32,756 bases of DNA from Methylocystis sp. (GCA_022843525.1 JALHNR010000008.1:1-32756); one strand, 5' to 3'; shown: positions 1-8,245, counted from the stretch's first letter. The notes: generated from the letters alone by a model not told the origin. Numbers and translations are program-made.

Positions 1-466
1 CAAAGGCCGACACGTCGCCGCCAAGCGCCGCGATCTGGCGCACAAAGGTTCCGCTGACATGGCGTAACCCTGGCGAAGCCGGCAGAAAAACAGTGCGAAT
101 GTCGGGCGCAAGCGTCCCGTTCATCCCCGCCATCTGCATCTCATAGTCGAAGTCGGCGCTATCGCGCAAACCGCGGAGAATGGCGCAGGCGCCGCGCTGG
201 CGCGCCGCCTCGACGACAAGTCCGTCAAAGCCCGCGACCTCGAAGCCGCAAGACGCGCCCAAGCCGGCGCAGGCCTCGCGAATGACCGCCGTGCGCTCGT
301 CGAAAGAGAGCCACGGCTCCTTGCCGTGGTGCACGCCGATCGCAACGACGATCCTGTCAAAGAGCGCACCGCCCTGCGCCATCACGTCGAGATGGCCAAA
401 GGTCAACGGGTCGAACGTGCCGGGGTAGAGGGCCGTCCGCGCGGTGGTGGCAGAGGTGGCGATCAT
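1..466 (-). CDS. coaD: Pantetheine-phosphate adenylyltransferase (partial, 3' end off window)
   Basis: Phosphopantetheine adenylyltransferase transfers AMP from ATP to 4'-phosphopantetheine, the penultimate step of coenzyme A synthesis in the cytoplasm. Reading leftward from the ATG at 466, the protein starts [20 protein letters not shown] and carries the nucleotidyltransferase signature TFGHLD (the T-x-G-H motif) near residue 20. It continues with the CoaD-typical [20 protein letters not shown] block and the [17 protein letters not shown] stretch. About 155 residues are visible, nearly the usual 160-170, so only the C-terminus is missing. The start was chosen because it places the T-x-G-H motif at its normal distance from the N-terminus. 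The gene is divergent from the LysM protein gene, and the shared upstream region is 467-673. Confidence 0.93.
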   Translation of the reverse strand, partial: MIATSATTARTALYPGTFDPLTFGHLDVMAQGGALFDRIVVAIGVHHGKEPWLSFDERTAVIREACAGLGASCGFEVAGFDGLVVEAARQRGACAILRGLRDSADFDYEMQMAGMNGTLAPDIRTVFLPASPGLRHVSGTFVRQIAALGGDVSAF

Positions 467-673
467 CGCAGGGGTATAGGAGATTTTGCGTGCTTTCGCG
501 AGACCGCGCGCGTTTCGCCGCCGTAACCCGCTGCTGGCCGGCTAGGATTGCTCGGAAGTCGCGCCCTAGCGCTGCTTTTCGGATACGCCTACACTCGCGA
601 GTTGCGAGCGGAGCGCTACAATAGATCAGTCGCATCCGGCGTGAATGGCCGGACCTACGAAGGAGACTCCAGC

Positions 674-1027
674 ATGGGACTTTTGGATTTTCTGACCGGA
701 AAAGGCAAACCGGGGCCTGCCCCAGACGCGCTCAAGAAAACGGCCGCGGCTACCCCTAAGGCCGAAGAGAAGCCCGCAGCCGCAGGGTCGTCCGAGACCG
801 AGACCTTCTACGTCGTGAAGCCAGGCGACACGCTGTGGAAGATCGCCGAAGAGCATTACGGCGCCGGCAAGGGCGCCAAATATATGGAGATCTTCGAGGC
901 CAATCGGCCGATGCTGACGGATCCCGACAAAATCCAACCGGGTGAACGCCTGCGCATCCCAGCCGCACAGACTAGTCCCTCGGCTGGGGGTGAGTGGAAG
1001 CCTCCAAGCGAAATTGCCAGCAAATAG
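674..1027 (+). CDS. Small LysM-domain protein
   Basis: A 117-residue protein with one LysM module at about residues 43-96 ([18 protein letters not shown] through [10 protein letters not shown]). LysM modules bind N-acetylglucosamine glycans such as peptidoglycan. An Ala/Lys/Pro linker separates a short [10 protein letters not shown] leader from the module; there is no signal peptide. This resembles the LysM half of YgaU/Kbp-type proteins, but the BON domain those carry is absent. The ATG at 674 is preferred over in-frame starts upstream because a strong GAAGGAG lies at 659-665, nine bases before it. A TACAAT hexamer at 617-622 could be a -10 box. The gene converges on the glutathione S-transferase gene. 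A peptidoglycan-linked role is inferred from the domain only. Confidence 0.88.
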   Translation: MGLLDFLTGKGKPGPAPDALKKTAAATPKAEEKPAAAGSSETETFYVVKPGDTLWKIAEEHYGAGKGAKYMEIFEANRPMLTDPDKIQPGERLRIPAAQTSPSAGGEWKPPSEIASK

Positions 1028-1092
1028 GCTGACAGCTTCGCTTCTTGGCAGAGCAGATCTCCCGGACAGGCGCCATATGCGCTAGGGCCGAA

Positions 1093-1689
1093 TTAAACCT
1101 TCGTTGCGTCGAAGGCCGGGACGGCGCGTGCAAATTCCGTAAGCCACGATACGAGAGGCTGGTGGTTTTCTCGCCATGCGCCAGAGAAACGCAAATCAAG
1201 ATAGCCAAGCGCACAGGCGACCGCGATATGGCCGATGTCGACCGAACCGGCCGGCGGGGCGGCGTCGAGCGCGCCGAGCGCTCGATCAATCTTGCCTTGC
1301 TGAAGCGCGATCGCCTCATCGTAGCGTAAGTCTTCCGGGCGATTGAACGTTTCGTAGCGGATCAATAGAGCGGCGTCGTTGATCCCGTCGCCGAGCGCTT
1401 GCAGCCGCAAGGCCGCGAAGCGAGCCGTAGACTCGGTCGGAATGATCCGCCCGCCGCCGGCGAGATGATCCAGATATTCGGCGATGACGCGACTGTCATA
1501 GAGCGCTGAGCCGTCCTCCAAAATGAGCGTCGGGATTTTGCCGAGCGGGTTCTGGAGACGCAGACTGTCGGCGGAATCGGCCGCATCGGCGGCGGCGATT
1601 TCGATCCTTTCCGACAAGCCGAGCAATTCGGCGGCGATTCGGATCTTCCTGGCGTAGGGCGAAGCGGGAGAATAACGCAAGATGAGCAT
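1093..1689 (-). CDS. Glutathione S-transferase family protein
   Basis: A 198-residue cytosolic GST-like protein. GSTs conjugate or reduce substrates with glutathione. The N-terminal thioredoxin-like domain begins LILRYSPASPYARKIRIA, with the Ser-Pro-x-x-Arg arrangement seen at bacterial GST active sites. NPLGKIPTL contains the cis-proline that contacts glutathione, and YDSRVIAEYL contains the gamma-glutamyl contact. The C-terminal half is the helical GST domain. The ATG at 1689 is chosen over 1704 because AGGAG sits just before it and the reading then begins exactly at beta-strand 1. Substrate is unknown. It is a single gene, convergent with the LysM gene and divergent from the small Tat-signal gene. 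Confidence 0.9.
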   Translation of the reverse strand: MLILRYSPASPYARKIRIAAELLGLSERIEIAAADAADSADSLRLQNPLGKIPTLILEDGSALYDSRVIAEYLDHLAGGGRIIPTESTARFAALRLQALGDGINDAALLIRYETFNRPEDLRYDEAIALQQGKIDRALGALDAAPPAGSVDIGHIAVACALGYLDLRFSGAWRENHQPLVSWLTEFARAVPAFDATKV

Positions 1690-1861
1690 GGCCGCTCCTA
1701 TCATCCGTGCAGGAAACCGACAACGGCTCTATAGCGCGCCCGTGAACCTTTGCGGCCTCCGTCAGATCGACTTGATAAGCGCGCATATTGGGCCAGATGT
1801 CGTAAGACCGACCATGCATGAAGGCGCAGCAGTTTGAGTCCTGCTGGCAGGGAGAGGTTAA

Positions 1862-2098
1862 ATGGAACGACGCACATTCATTACGTCGCTGCTCGCCGGC
1901 CTTGGCGCGACTGTCGTCGTGTCGCAAGCGCAGGCGCTTCCCGGGCTGGCGCCGCAAGCAGGAGTGACTCCCGCGCGCCCCGAACTCGGCGTCGCCACGC
2001 CTGAAGACATGGACAACGCAACGATCGAAAAAAGCTGGTGGCGCCGCCGTCGATACTGGCGGCGAGCTCGGCGTCGTCGTTGGCGCCGCCGCTGGTGA
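1862..2098 (+). CDS. Small exported protein with Tat-like signal and Arg/Trp tail
   Basis: A 78-residue protein. MERRTFITSLLAGLGATVVV followed by SQAQA looks like a twin-arginine-type signal peptide (paired Arg, Phe, then a hydrophobic stretch and an A-x-A-like cleavage site near residue 25). About 30 residues of Pro/Ala/Gly-rich spacer follow. The last roughly 21 residues consist almost only of Arg and Trp with one Tyr and one Ala, giving a very basic aromatic tail. A purine-rich GGGAGAGG lies at 1849-1856, just before the ATG. Similar short Tat-signal proteins with R/W/Y tails are, to my knowledge, annotated in Hyphomicrobiales without function. The tail could bind anionic envelope polymers or nucleic acid; that is inference. 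Confidence 0.7.
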   Translation: MERRTFITSLLAGLGATVVVSQAQALPGLAPQAGVTPARPELGVATPEDMDNATIEKSWWRRRRYWRRARRRRWRRRW

Positions 2099-2169
2099 GC
2101 GCGACAATACGCTCCTGAGTATGAGTTACTCCCGAGGCCAGCCAAAGTCGGCTCGGAAACTTGATCAGC

Positions 2170-3015
2170 TCATTCGCCAGCGAGCCACGCAATCTCGCAG
2201 CCCGCGCCTTCGCCTTGCGCCATTCGTGCCGCGAGGAAGGCAAGGAGCGTTCGCGCCTCTGCTTCGAACACGAATGGCGGATTGACGACCGCCATTCCGC
2301 AGCTGCGCAATCCCTCTCCATGTCCGCCAACGCGCAACGAAAGCTGCAGGATGCGCCGTATGCCGCTTTCCCTCAATCTGTTTTGGAATTTTCGAACGTC
2401 GCGGTCGCTCTTTGCGGGATGCCACAAGGCGTAAATTCCAGAACTCCACTTTGCATATGATTTATTGAAGGCGTCAAAAGCGGTCTCGAACTCATCCTCG
2501 CGCTCGAAAGGCGGATCGATCAGCGCGAGCCCCCGCCGCTCCTTCGGCGGGACATAAGCGCCTAGCCCCACATAACCATCGATATGAATTGCCTTAACGC
2601 GCTCGTCGCGTGCGAACCGGCGACGCAGCGCCGCGAAGGCGTCAGGCCGCAGCTCGCAGAAAATTGCGCGGTCCTGCGGGCGCATCAATTTCTGCGCGAT
2701 CGACGGGGAACCTGGATAGAGCGCGGGCTTTCCCTCGTGATCACGCGGCCCAAGACAATCGATGTAGGGCGCAAGCAGCGCGCAAACTTCCGCACTCGCG
2801 CCGGAGAGATCAGCGAGACGTCCCACGCCGCCGCGCCACTCGAGCGTGCGCTCCGCCTCATCCGCTGAAAGATCATAGGCGCCCTCTCCTGCGTGCGTAT
2901 CAATCACGCGAAACGGCGTCTCCTTGCGCCTCAGATAGGCCAGGAGGCGCACGAGCAGCGCATGTTTAAAGACGTCGGCGAAATTGCCGGCGTGAAACCC
3001 GTGGCGATAGTTCAT
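2170..3015 (-). CDS. rlmJ: 23S rRNA (adenine(2030)-N6)-methyltransferase
   Basis: RlmJ methylates N6 of A2030 in 23S rRNA using S-adenosylmethionine. The 281-residue product is almost the same length as E. coli RlmJ (280) and begins with the family hallmark MNYRHGFHAGNFADVFKH. FRVIDTHAGEGAYDL at about 36-50 is the SAM-binding segment, ALYPGSPSIA lies near 98-107, and LALIDPPFE at about 163-171 holds the catalytic DPPF of N6-adenine methyltransferases. A longer in-frame opening exists upstream, but it would overlap the RNase T2 gene, and the ATG at 3015 matches the family start. It lies only five bases after the RNase T2 stop on the same strand, suggesting co-transcription. Confidence 0.95.
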   Translation of the reverse strand: MNYRHGFHAGNFADVFKHALLVRLLAYLRRKETPFRVIDTHAGEGAYDLSADEAERTLEWRGGVGRLADLSGASAEVCALLAPYIDCLGPRDHEGKPALYPGSPSIAQKLMRPQDRAIFCELRPDAFAALRRRFARDERVKAIHIDGYVGLGAYVPPKERRGLALIDPPFEREDEFETAFDAFNKSYAKWSSGIYALWHPAKSDRDVRKFQNRLRESGIRRILQLSLRVGGHGEGLRSCGMAVVNPPFVFEAEARTLLAFLAARMAQGEGAGCEIAWLAGE

Positions 3016-3020
3016 AGGCG

Positions 3021-3731
3021 CTACAGCGGCGCGGGCGCGCTGATTTCTCGAACGTGGCAACCGCGCTGCGCAACGGCAGGACAGGCGCGAAACTCGCGCA
3101 GGTCCTTGGACAGGCAGATGCGTACGCCGTCCATGACGCCCCGCCGGCACGACACCGCCATCATGCCGGGCCGCAGCCGTGGATTGGCTTCATAGAAGGC
3201 GCGCTCGACGTCGATCGGCGTAAAGGTCTGGTCGCGGGTGGGCTTGACGAAAAGCGGCGGGATGGCCAGGGCGGCGTGGGCGCGCGCCACGTCGGCGAAA
3301 TAGTCGCTCGGGCTTTTGCCGCTGCACACTCCATGCTTGCGCCACTCGTAGCGCGCCAGCCGCTCGTCGGGAAACAAGCCTGCCGCTTTTTCGATTGCGA
3401 CGTGCGATGGAGAACGCGCGCCCGGACATTCGCTGGGGACGCCGCTTTCATACTGCGGCCAGAGCCCGTGAACGACGAAGCCGAGTCCCTTTCCCGGCTC
3501 GCATTGGTCGCGCGCGCCTTCGACGCCTTGGCAGAAGCCGGGCGACCAGCTGAGCGCCAGCACGTAAAAGTCGAAGTCCCGCGCCGCGCCCGCCCGCGAA
3601 GCTGCGCGATTGGCGCAATCGTCCCCCGTGCTGCAGTCGCCTTCCTTCGCGACAGCGCCGAAAGATCCGACCCACGCCAACGCGCCAACAATTAGCGCCC
3701 ATGCGGCGCAAAGAACGAAAACTCTTCTCAT
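3021..3731 (-). CDS. Ribonuclease T2 family protein, exported
   Basis: RNase T2 enzymes are non-specific endoribonucleases that cleave through a 2',3'-cyclic phosphate; bacterial members are usually periplasmic. The 236-residue product has a signal peptide (MRRVFVLCAAWALIVGALAW, cleavage probably near residue 28). Both catalytic blocks are intact: CAS1 FVVHGLWPQ at about 85-93 (His88) and CAS2 YEWRKHGVCSG at about 128-138 (Glu129, Lys132, His133). Cys residues around both blocks fit the family's disulfides. It lies 24 bases after the secreted four-Cys gene and five before rlmJ. No clear ribosome binding site precedes the ATG, so translation may depend on coupling. It probably scavenges external RNA; the physiological role is inferred. 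Confidence 0.93.
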   Translation of the reverse strand: MRRVFVLCAAWALIVGALAWVGSFGAVAKEGDCSTGDDCANRAASRAGAARDFDFYVLALSWSPGFCQGVEGARDQCEPGKGLGFVVHGLWPQYESGVPSECPGARSPSHVAIEKAAGLFPDERLARYEWRKHGVCSGKSPSDYFADVARAHAALAIPPLFVKPTRDQTFTPIDVERAFYEANPRLRPGMMAVSCRRGVMDGVRICLSKDLREFRACPAVAQRGCHVREISAPAPL

Positions 3732-3755
3732 TTCAAAAGACTCTGCAAAAGGACG

Positions 3756-4232
3756 CTAAGGCCCTGCCGCCCGACAATTAGGACTGAACGCATGATTGCG
3801 GTCGAGCCCGACAACGCACCATGTCACGCCAGGTCCCGCGCCGATGAAGCCCAAGGATTCACCGATATTGTAGACGACCTCGCGTCTTACGCCGTCGTTA
3901 AAAAGCGCCAGTGCGCGACAATAGCGACGGGGAATATAGCTCAGGCCGTTGTTGCGGGCGCCGATGTCCTCGACGCCGTCAAAGGCCACAATGACCAAAG
4001 GCGAATTCCAGAACCAGGCTTCTCTTGCGGCAAAACCCTTGACGACTTCGTTGAGAATCGTCGGATCGATGCAGTAGGGCGTCAGTCCTGAGTAAGGGAG
4101 AATTCGAAATTCCGCTGGCGGGTTTTCCTCGCGCGCCGGCTGGGCGGCCGCCGTGGCCGCAGCAAGCACGAAAAGCGCCGCCGCGGCGGCTCGCCTCCAA
4201 ACTCCGCCAGATCCCTGGTAACGGCGCCGCAT
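3756..4232 (-). CDS. Hypothetical secreted protein with four cysteines
   Basis: A 158-residue protein I do not recognise. Residues 1 to about 31 form a signal peptide (basic start, then Ala-rich VWRRAAAAALFVLAAATAAA, cleavage near AQP). The mature part has exactly four cysteines (about C54, C105, C139, C153), compatible with two disulfides in the periplasm. Recognisable blocks are PYCIDPTILNEVVKGFAARE, IPRRYCRALALFNDG and WCVVGLDRNHAFSPNCR. The ATG at 4232 is preceded by AGGAG at a normal distance. It is first in a same-strand run with RNase T2 and rlmJ, so a link to extracellular RNA degradation is possible. That link comes from gene order only; no catalytic motif is visible. Confidence 0.8.
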   Translation of the reverse strand: MRRRYQGSGGVWRRAAAAALFVLAAATAAAQPAREENPPAEFRILPYSGLTPYCIDPTILNEVVKGFAAREAWFWNSPLVIVAFDGVEDIGARNNGLSYIPRRYCRALALFNDGVRREVVYNIGESLGFIGAGPGVTWCVVGLDRNHAFSPNCRAAGP

Positions 4233-4369
4233 CTCGCTTCTCCTAAATCCCGCCCAAAGCTGACGATTGAGCCAAAACCGCTCCAGGCGTCAAGGTTATG
4301 CGGCACACTATTAAGCGAAGAATCGCAACAAGGATGCCAAGGCGTTCGGGACGCGCTATAATGGCCCCC

Positions 4370-5677
4370 ATGTCTAGGAGCGTGCACACCCTGCGCCACG
4401 TTATGGCGCTTTTCCTTGGCGCATTGTTGACGAGCGCGACGCCCGGCGCGTCCTTTGCGCAGGACCCCTTCACGGAATTCTTTGGCGGCATCTTTGGCGG
4501 CCATCCGCAGCATGGTTGGGGGCCTCGTAGCGAGCCGAGGGTGCGACGGATCATGCCGCACCGCGAGAATCGCGCGCCGACATATTGGCACGGCCAGACG
4601 GATAATCCGCGACGCGCGGCGAAGCGTACGGACGGCGGCGCCCCCGACCAGGCTCAGAACACGGCCGTTACCCGGCCGACGTTCTTTGTCGCGACGATCG
4701 GCGACACTCTGGGACTGCTTCTCGCCAACGGCCTGAAAGACGGATTTTCGGATCGCCCAGACGTCGCCGTCCTTCGAAAAGGCCGGGAAAGCAGCGGACT
4801 CGTACGCGAAGACTTTTACGATTGGCCCAAGGCCGCGAAGGAGATCGCCGCCGACCCGCAAAAGATCAATGTCGCCGTGGTCATGCTCGGCAGCAACGAC
4901 CGTCAACCGATCCAGCAGGGCGAAGAGTCAATCGAGCCGCTGTCGCCGCGTTGGCGCGAGATCTACGCAGCGCGGGTCGACGCGGTGATCGCGGCCTTCA
5001 AGGAGAAGAATATTCCGGTCATTTGGGTCGGTCTGCCGGTCATGAAGAACGAGCGCCTGTCCGCCGACATGGCGCAGCTCAACGAAATCTTTAAGGCGCG
5101 CGCGGTCCACGCCAATATTCCCTACGTCGATCTGTGGGACGCGATGACTGACGAACACGGGCAGTACAGCGCTTTCGGGCCGGACATCAACGGCCAGATC
5201 GTTAAGCTGCGCTCTGCGGACGGCGTGCACTTCACCGATGCCGGCGCGCGCAGCGTCGCCCATTTCGTCGAAGGCGAGATCAAGAAATATTACGACGCCT
5301 CTCGCCAGCAGGCGCCGGTCGCTGACGCGCCCGCCGCGCCCCAACCCGAGGCGGCGACTCCGTCCCAGCAGCCAGTGGCGGCGGCCCCAGCGGCCGGTCA
5401 GCCGGTAGTATTCCGCTCGCCCGTTGACGGGCCGTCGGCGGCGCCGAGCTTACCCGAACGACCTGCCGTCGGCCCGACGCAGCAACTGACGGGCGCCGGA
5501 GCGGCGACAGAGCTCGCCAAACGGACCCCGGCCGGTAAAGCGGCGGACGCGGGCACGCCCGCGCAGGCGCTCGCGCGGCATGTTTTCATCGAGGGCGGGG
5601 ACCAGAATCCGCGCAGCAATCGGGCCGACGACTACAGCTGGCGCCCGACGGCGAACGCCCCTTCTCAGCCGCGCTAA
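4370..5677 (+). CDS. SGNH-hydrolase-like exported protein (DUF459 type), Thr at the nucleophile position
   Basis: About 435 residues from the ATG at 4370; the start is uncertain because no good ribosome binding site is visible, and 4361 is also possible. A signal peptide (VMALFLGALLTSATPGASFAQ) indicates export. An SGNH/GDSL-like domain follows: block I reads FFVATIGDTLGLLLANGL (T113 where GDS normally has the nucleophilic Ser), block III reads MLGSND (N176), and block V reads ADGVHFTDAG (D284, H287). This arrangement resembles DUF459 proteins of alphaproteobacteria. The C-terminal 130 residues are Ala/Pro/Gln-rich and probably disordered. It lies 81 bases before the YkuD gene on the same strand, so a peptidoglycan or exopolysaccharide deacetylase role would fit; the Thr substitution makes activity doubtful. 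Confidence 0.85.
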   Translation: MSRSVHTLRHVMALFLGALLTSATPGASFAQDPFTEFFGGIFGGHPQHGWGPRSEPRVRRIMPHRENRAPTYWHGQTDNPRRAAKRTDGGAPDQAQNTAVTRPTFFVATIGDTLGLLLANGLKDGFSDRPDVAVLRKGRESSGLVREDFYDWPKAAKEIAADPQKINVAVVMLGSNDRQPIQQGEESIEPLSPRWREIYAARVDAVIAAFKEKNIPVIWVGLPVMKNERLSADMAQLNEIFKARAVHANIPYVDLWDAMTDEHGQYSAFGPDINGQIVKLRSADGVHFTDAGARSVAHFVEGEIKKYYDASRQQAPVADAPAAPQPEAATPSQQPVAAAPAAGQPVVFRSPVDGPSAAPSLPERPAVGPTQQLTGAGAATELAKRTPAGKAADAGTPAQALARHVFIEGGDQNPRSNRADDYSWRPTANAPSQPR

Positions 5678-5758
5678 CGATTTGTGCGTTCGCGCACGGA
5701 ACGCTTTTCGGTGGTTTTGCATTCTCTCTGCACGAACAGAGAAAATTGTGGAGCCGTC

Positions 5759-6487
5759 ATGTCCCAGCGTCAATTCAACGCCAGCCGCTTTCTGAAGGTA
5801 GCCGCCGTCGCCGCTTTCGCGGGACTATCGTCTTCCGCCGTATACGCGCAGGAAAGCTCCTTCATGGCGCTGTTTGATCCGCCAGCGAGCGCGCAGGAGA
5901 TGACCGCGTCCTACTATGACGCGCGTGAGCAGCAAGCCTATTACGGCGGCCAGGATCAGCAGGCCAATTACGGCGCGCAGGACCCGCAGGCCTACTACGG
6001 GGATCAAGAAGACGCGCGGCTCGCGCGCGAATATCCGACCACGACGCGCGAGATCGTGCAGGACCCAACCAATGAGCGTCCTGGCACCATCACCGTCGAC
6101 ACAAACAACCGCTATCTCTATCTGTCGCTGCCGAACGGACAGGCCGTGCGCTACGGCGTCGGCGTCGGCCGCCAGGGCTTCACCTGGAAGGGCCGGACGC
6201 ACATCGGCCGCAAGGAAGCATGGCCGGATTGGACGCCTCCGGCGGCGATGTTGAAGCGCCGTCCCGATCTGCCGCGCCACATGACTGGCGGCGAGGACAA
6301 CCCGCTGGGCGCGCGCGCGATGTATCTTTTCTCGGGCAACCGCGACACGATGTTCCGCATCCACGGCTCGAACGAGCCCTGGACAATCGGACAAGCGGTT
6401 TCGTCGGGCTGCATCCGCATGCTGAACAATGACGTGACCGATCTGTTCAGCCGCGTGAAGGTGGGCGCCACGGTCGTCGTGCTGTAA
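5759..6487 (+). CDS. L,D-transpeptidase (YkuD family), exported
   Basis: YkuD enzymes make 3-3 peptidoglycan cross-links or attach proteins to peptidoglycan through a Cys nucleophile. The 242-residue product starts MSQRQFNASRFLKVAAVAAF, a signal peptide ending near SAVYAQ. Residues about 58-84 are three tandem nine-residue repeats (QQAYYGGQD, QQANYGAQD, PQAYYGDQE). The YkuD domain fills the C-terminal 140 residues with FRIHGSNEP (H202) and SSGCIRMLN (C218), the catalytic His and Cys. The ATG at 5759 is chosen over in-frame 5684 because GGAG lies at 5750-5753 and a proper signal peptide results. It follows the SGNH gene and ends before a strong terminator at 6507-6538. Confidence 0.93.
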   Translation: MSQRQFNASRFLKVAAVAAFAGLSSSAVYAQESSFMALFDPPASAQEMTASYYDAREQQAYYGGQDQQANYGAQDPQAYYGDQEDARLAREYPTTTREIVQDPTNERPGTITVDTNNRYLYLSLPNGQAVRYGVGVGRQGFTWKGRTHIGRKEAWPDWTPPAAMLKRRPDLPRHMTGGEDNPLGARAMYLFSGNRDTMFRIHGSNEPWTIGQAVSSGCIRMLNNDVTDLFSRVKVGATVVVL

Positions 6488-6506
6488 GCCGGCTCTCCGT
6501 CAAACG

Positions 6507-6538
6507 AAAGGCCCCGGTTTGCCGGGGCCTTTTCTTTT
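6507..6538 (+). terminator. Rho-independent terminator after the YkuD gene
   Basis: AAAGGCCCCGG (6507-6517) pairs perfectly with CCGGGGCCTTT (6522-6532) across a TTTG loop, followed by CTTTT. This is a textbook intrinsic terminator 19 bases after the L,D-transpeptidase stop. The symmetric A and T runs let it also act on the opposite strand, ending the gltD/small-membrane-protein transcript whose last stop is at 6544. Confidence 0.93.
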
Positions 6539-6543
6539 GCGCC

Positions 6544-6753
6544 CTATTCGAGCGAGCAAGTGAATACGAGATTGGTGAGCGCCGAAAAGATCAATTGGAT
6601 GCCGAGCCAAACGCCGATCAGCGACCAGGCGAGCTTGTATTTCCCGCGGCCATAGAAGAAGGCCCCCAAGAGCGGCACGAGGAGAAGGTAAAACTGCCAG
6701 GGCGTGCTGACGAAGGTATCACAATACCATAGATTTAGCTTTTCACTGACCAT
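6544..6753 (-). CDS. Small two-helix membrane protein coupled to gltD
   Basis: A 69-residue protein with two predicted membrane segments: WQFYLLLVPLLGAFFYG (about 19-35) and LAWSLIGVWLGIQLIFSALT (about 41-60), joined by the basic turn RGKYK. Two Cys (YCD near the N-terminus, FTC near the C-terminus) flank the hairpin. I recognise no family. Its ATG is only six bases past the gltD stop, and AAGGTGAG, overlapping that stop, serves as ribosome binding site, so translation is probably coupled to gltD. The bidirectional terminator at 6507-6538 follows. Coding potential is supported by the clean amphipathic layout and coupling. A link to glutamate synthase or nitrogen metabolism is only by position. 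Confidence 0.72.
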   Translation of the reverse strand: MVSEKLNLWYCDTFVSTPWQFYLLLVPLLGAFFYGRGKYKLAWSLIGVWLGIQLIFSALTNLVFTCSLE

Positions 6754-6759
6754 TTACTC

Positions 6760-8178
6760 TCACCTTGGCAGATTGGTTTCGCCCATCAGGAATTCGTCTA
6801 CTGAGTGGGCGCATTGGCGTCCCTCCCGAATGGCCCAGACGACGAGCGATTGTCCGCGCCGCATGTCTCCGCAGGCGAAGATCTTGTCGCGAGACGCCTG
6901 ATAGGCGCGCGTGTCCGCCGCGACATTGCCGCGCGAATCGAGATCGACCCCGAGCGTTTCGAGCAGGCCTTCGCGCACCGGCGACACAAAGCCCATCGCA
7001 AGCAGCACGAGATCGGCCTTGAGCCTGAAGTCGCTCCCGGGCTCCTCCTGCATTTTCCCGTCGACGCGCACGCAGCGCAGCGCCTTCACCGCGCCTTCAG
7101 CGCCTTCGAATTCGCGCGTCAGCACCGAAAATTCGCGCGCGGAGCCCTCGTCGTGTGAGGAGGACGTGCGCAGCTTCAGCGGCCAGTCGGGCCATGTCAG
7201 CAGTTTGTTTTCCTTCTCAGGGGGCAGCGGCATGATTTCGAGCTGGGTGACCGAAAGCGCCCCCTGGCGAACCGAGGTGCCAATGCAGTCCGAGCCGGTG
7301 TCGCCGCCGCCGATGACCACGACATGTTTGCCGGTGGCGAGGATCGGCTCATTGGTCGAGAGCGGCTCGCCAGAGACCCGGCGATTTTGCTGCGGCAGAA
7401 AATCCATGGCGAAGTGAACGCCGCGCAATTCGCGGCCGGGGATCGACAGATCGCGCGGCTGTTCGGCGCCGCCAGCGAGGACGACGGCGTCATGGCCCGC
7501 GACCAGATCAGCGGCGGATAGATCGACGCCGACATGAACGCCGCAGTGAAACACCGCCCCTTCCGCCTCCATCTGCTGAACGCGACGGTCGATGAGGTGC
7601 TTTTCCATCTTGAAGTCGGGAATGCCGTAGCGCAGCAGGCCGCCGGCCTTTGCTTGCTTTTCGTAGACGTGCACGTCATGGCCGGCGCGCGCGAGCTGTT
7701 GCGCCGCCGCAAGTCCCGCCGGTCCGGAGCCGACGACGGCGATCTTCTTGCCTGTTTTGCGCTTGGGCGGCTCGGGAACAACCCAGCCCTGCTCAAAGCC
7801 ACGATCTATAATGGCGCATTCGATGGTCTTGATGGTGACCGGCTGATCCTGGAGATTGAGGGTACACGACGCTTCGCAGGGCGCGGGGCAGACGCGCCCC
7901 GTGAACTCCGGGAAGTTGTTGGTGGAATGGAGATTGACGAGCGCGCGCCGCCACTCACCGTGGTACACGAGGTCATTCCAGTCGGGAATCTGATTATTTA
8001 CCGGACAGCCGTTGTGGCAAAATGGAATGCCGCAATCCATGCAGCGCGAGGCTTGGCTGCGCGTGGTCTCGTCCGACAAGGGGATGACGAATTCGCGATA
8101 ATGGCGAATGCGGTCGGCCGCCGGCTTATATTTGCGGTCATGCCGGTCGATCTCGAGAAACCCGGTCACCTTACCCAT
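6760..8178 (-). CDS. gltD: Glutamate synthase (NADPH) small subunit
   Basis: GltD oxidises NADPH through FAD and passes electrons via iron-sulphur clusters to GltB, which makes two glutamates from glutamine and 2-oxoglutarate. The 472-residue product starts [17 protein letters not shown], the usual GltD opening. Cluster-binding cysteines appear in [20 protein letters not shown] and in [12 protein letters not shown]. The FAD-binding [12 protein letters not shown] and NADPH-binding [12 protein letters not shown] follow. The ATG at 8178 is preferred over in-frame 8223 because it matches the family start and has GAGAGG upstream. Unlike the common adjacent gltB-gltD arrangement, a GGDEF gene separates it from gltB, though all lie on one strand. 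Confidence 0.96.
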   Translation of the reverse strand: MGKVTGFLEIDRHDRKYKPAADRIRHYREFVIPLSDETTRSQASRCMDCGIPFCHNGCPVNNQIPDWNDLVYHGEWRRALVNLHSTNNFPEFTGRVCPAPCEASCTLNLQDQPVTIKTIECAIIDRGFEQGWVVPEPPKRKTGKKIAVVGSGPAGLAAAQQLARAGHDVHVYEKQAKAGGLLRYGIPDFKMEKHLIDRRVQQMEAEGAVFHCGVHVGVDLSAADLVAGHDAVVLAGGAEQPRDLSIPGRELRGVHFAMDFLPQQNRRVSGEPLSTNEPILATGKHVVVIGGGDTGSDCIGTSVRQGALSVTQLEIMPLPPEKENKLLTWPDWPLKLRTSSSHDEGSAREFSVLTREFEGAEGAVKALRCVRVDGKMQEEPGSDFRLKADLVLLAMGFVSPVREGLLETLGVDLDSRGNVAADTRAYQASRDKIFACGDMRRGQSLVVWAIREGRQCAHSVDEFLMGETNLPR

Positions 8179-8245
8179 CTTATCGCGCACCTCTCGCACC
8201 GCGCGTTGCGGCGGCAGTTGCATTTCTATCGGCGCGGCAGCCTCA

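Noticed and set aside
1827-1852. tRNA T-arm-like stem (CAGCAG-TTTGAGTC-CTGCTG) upstream of the small Tat-signal gene
   Set aside because: The loop is eight bases rather than seven, and no matching acceptor, D-arm or anticodon arm lies upstream, so it is only a small leader hairpin.
4357-4362. Perfect TATAAT just before the SGNH gene, suggesting a leaderless start at 4370
   Set aside because: No recognisable -35 lies 16-18 bases upstream, so I do not list it as a promoter, although it may matter for start choice.
5930-6010. Short tandem repeats as a CRISPR array or minisatellite
   Set aside because: The three 27-base units are in frame, degenerate and inside a coding region without spacers; they are protein repeats.
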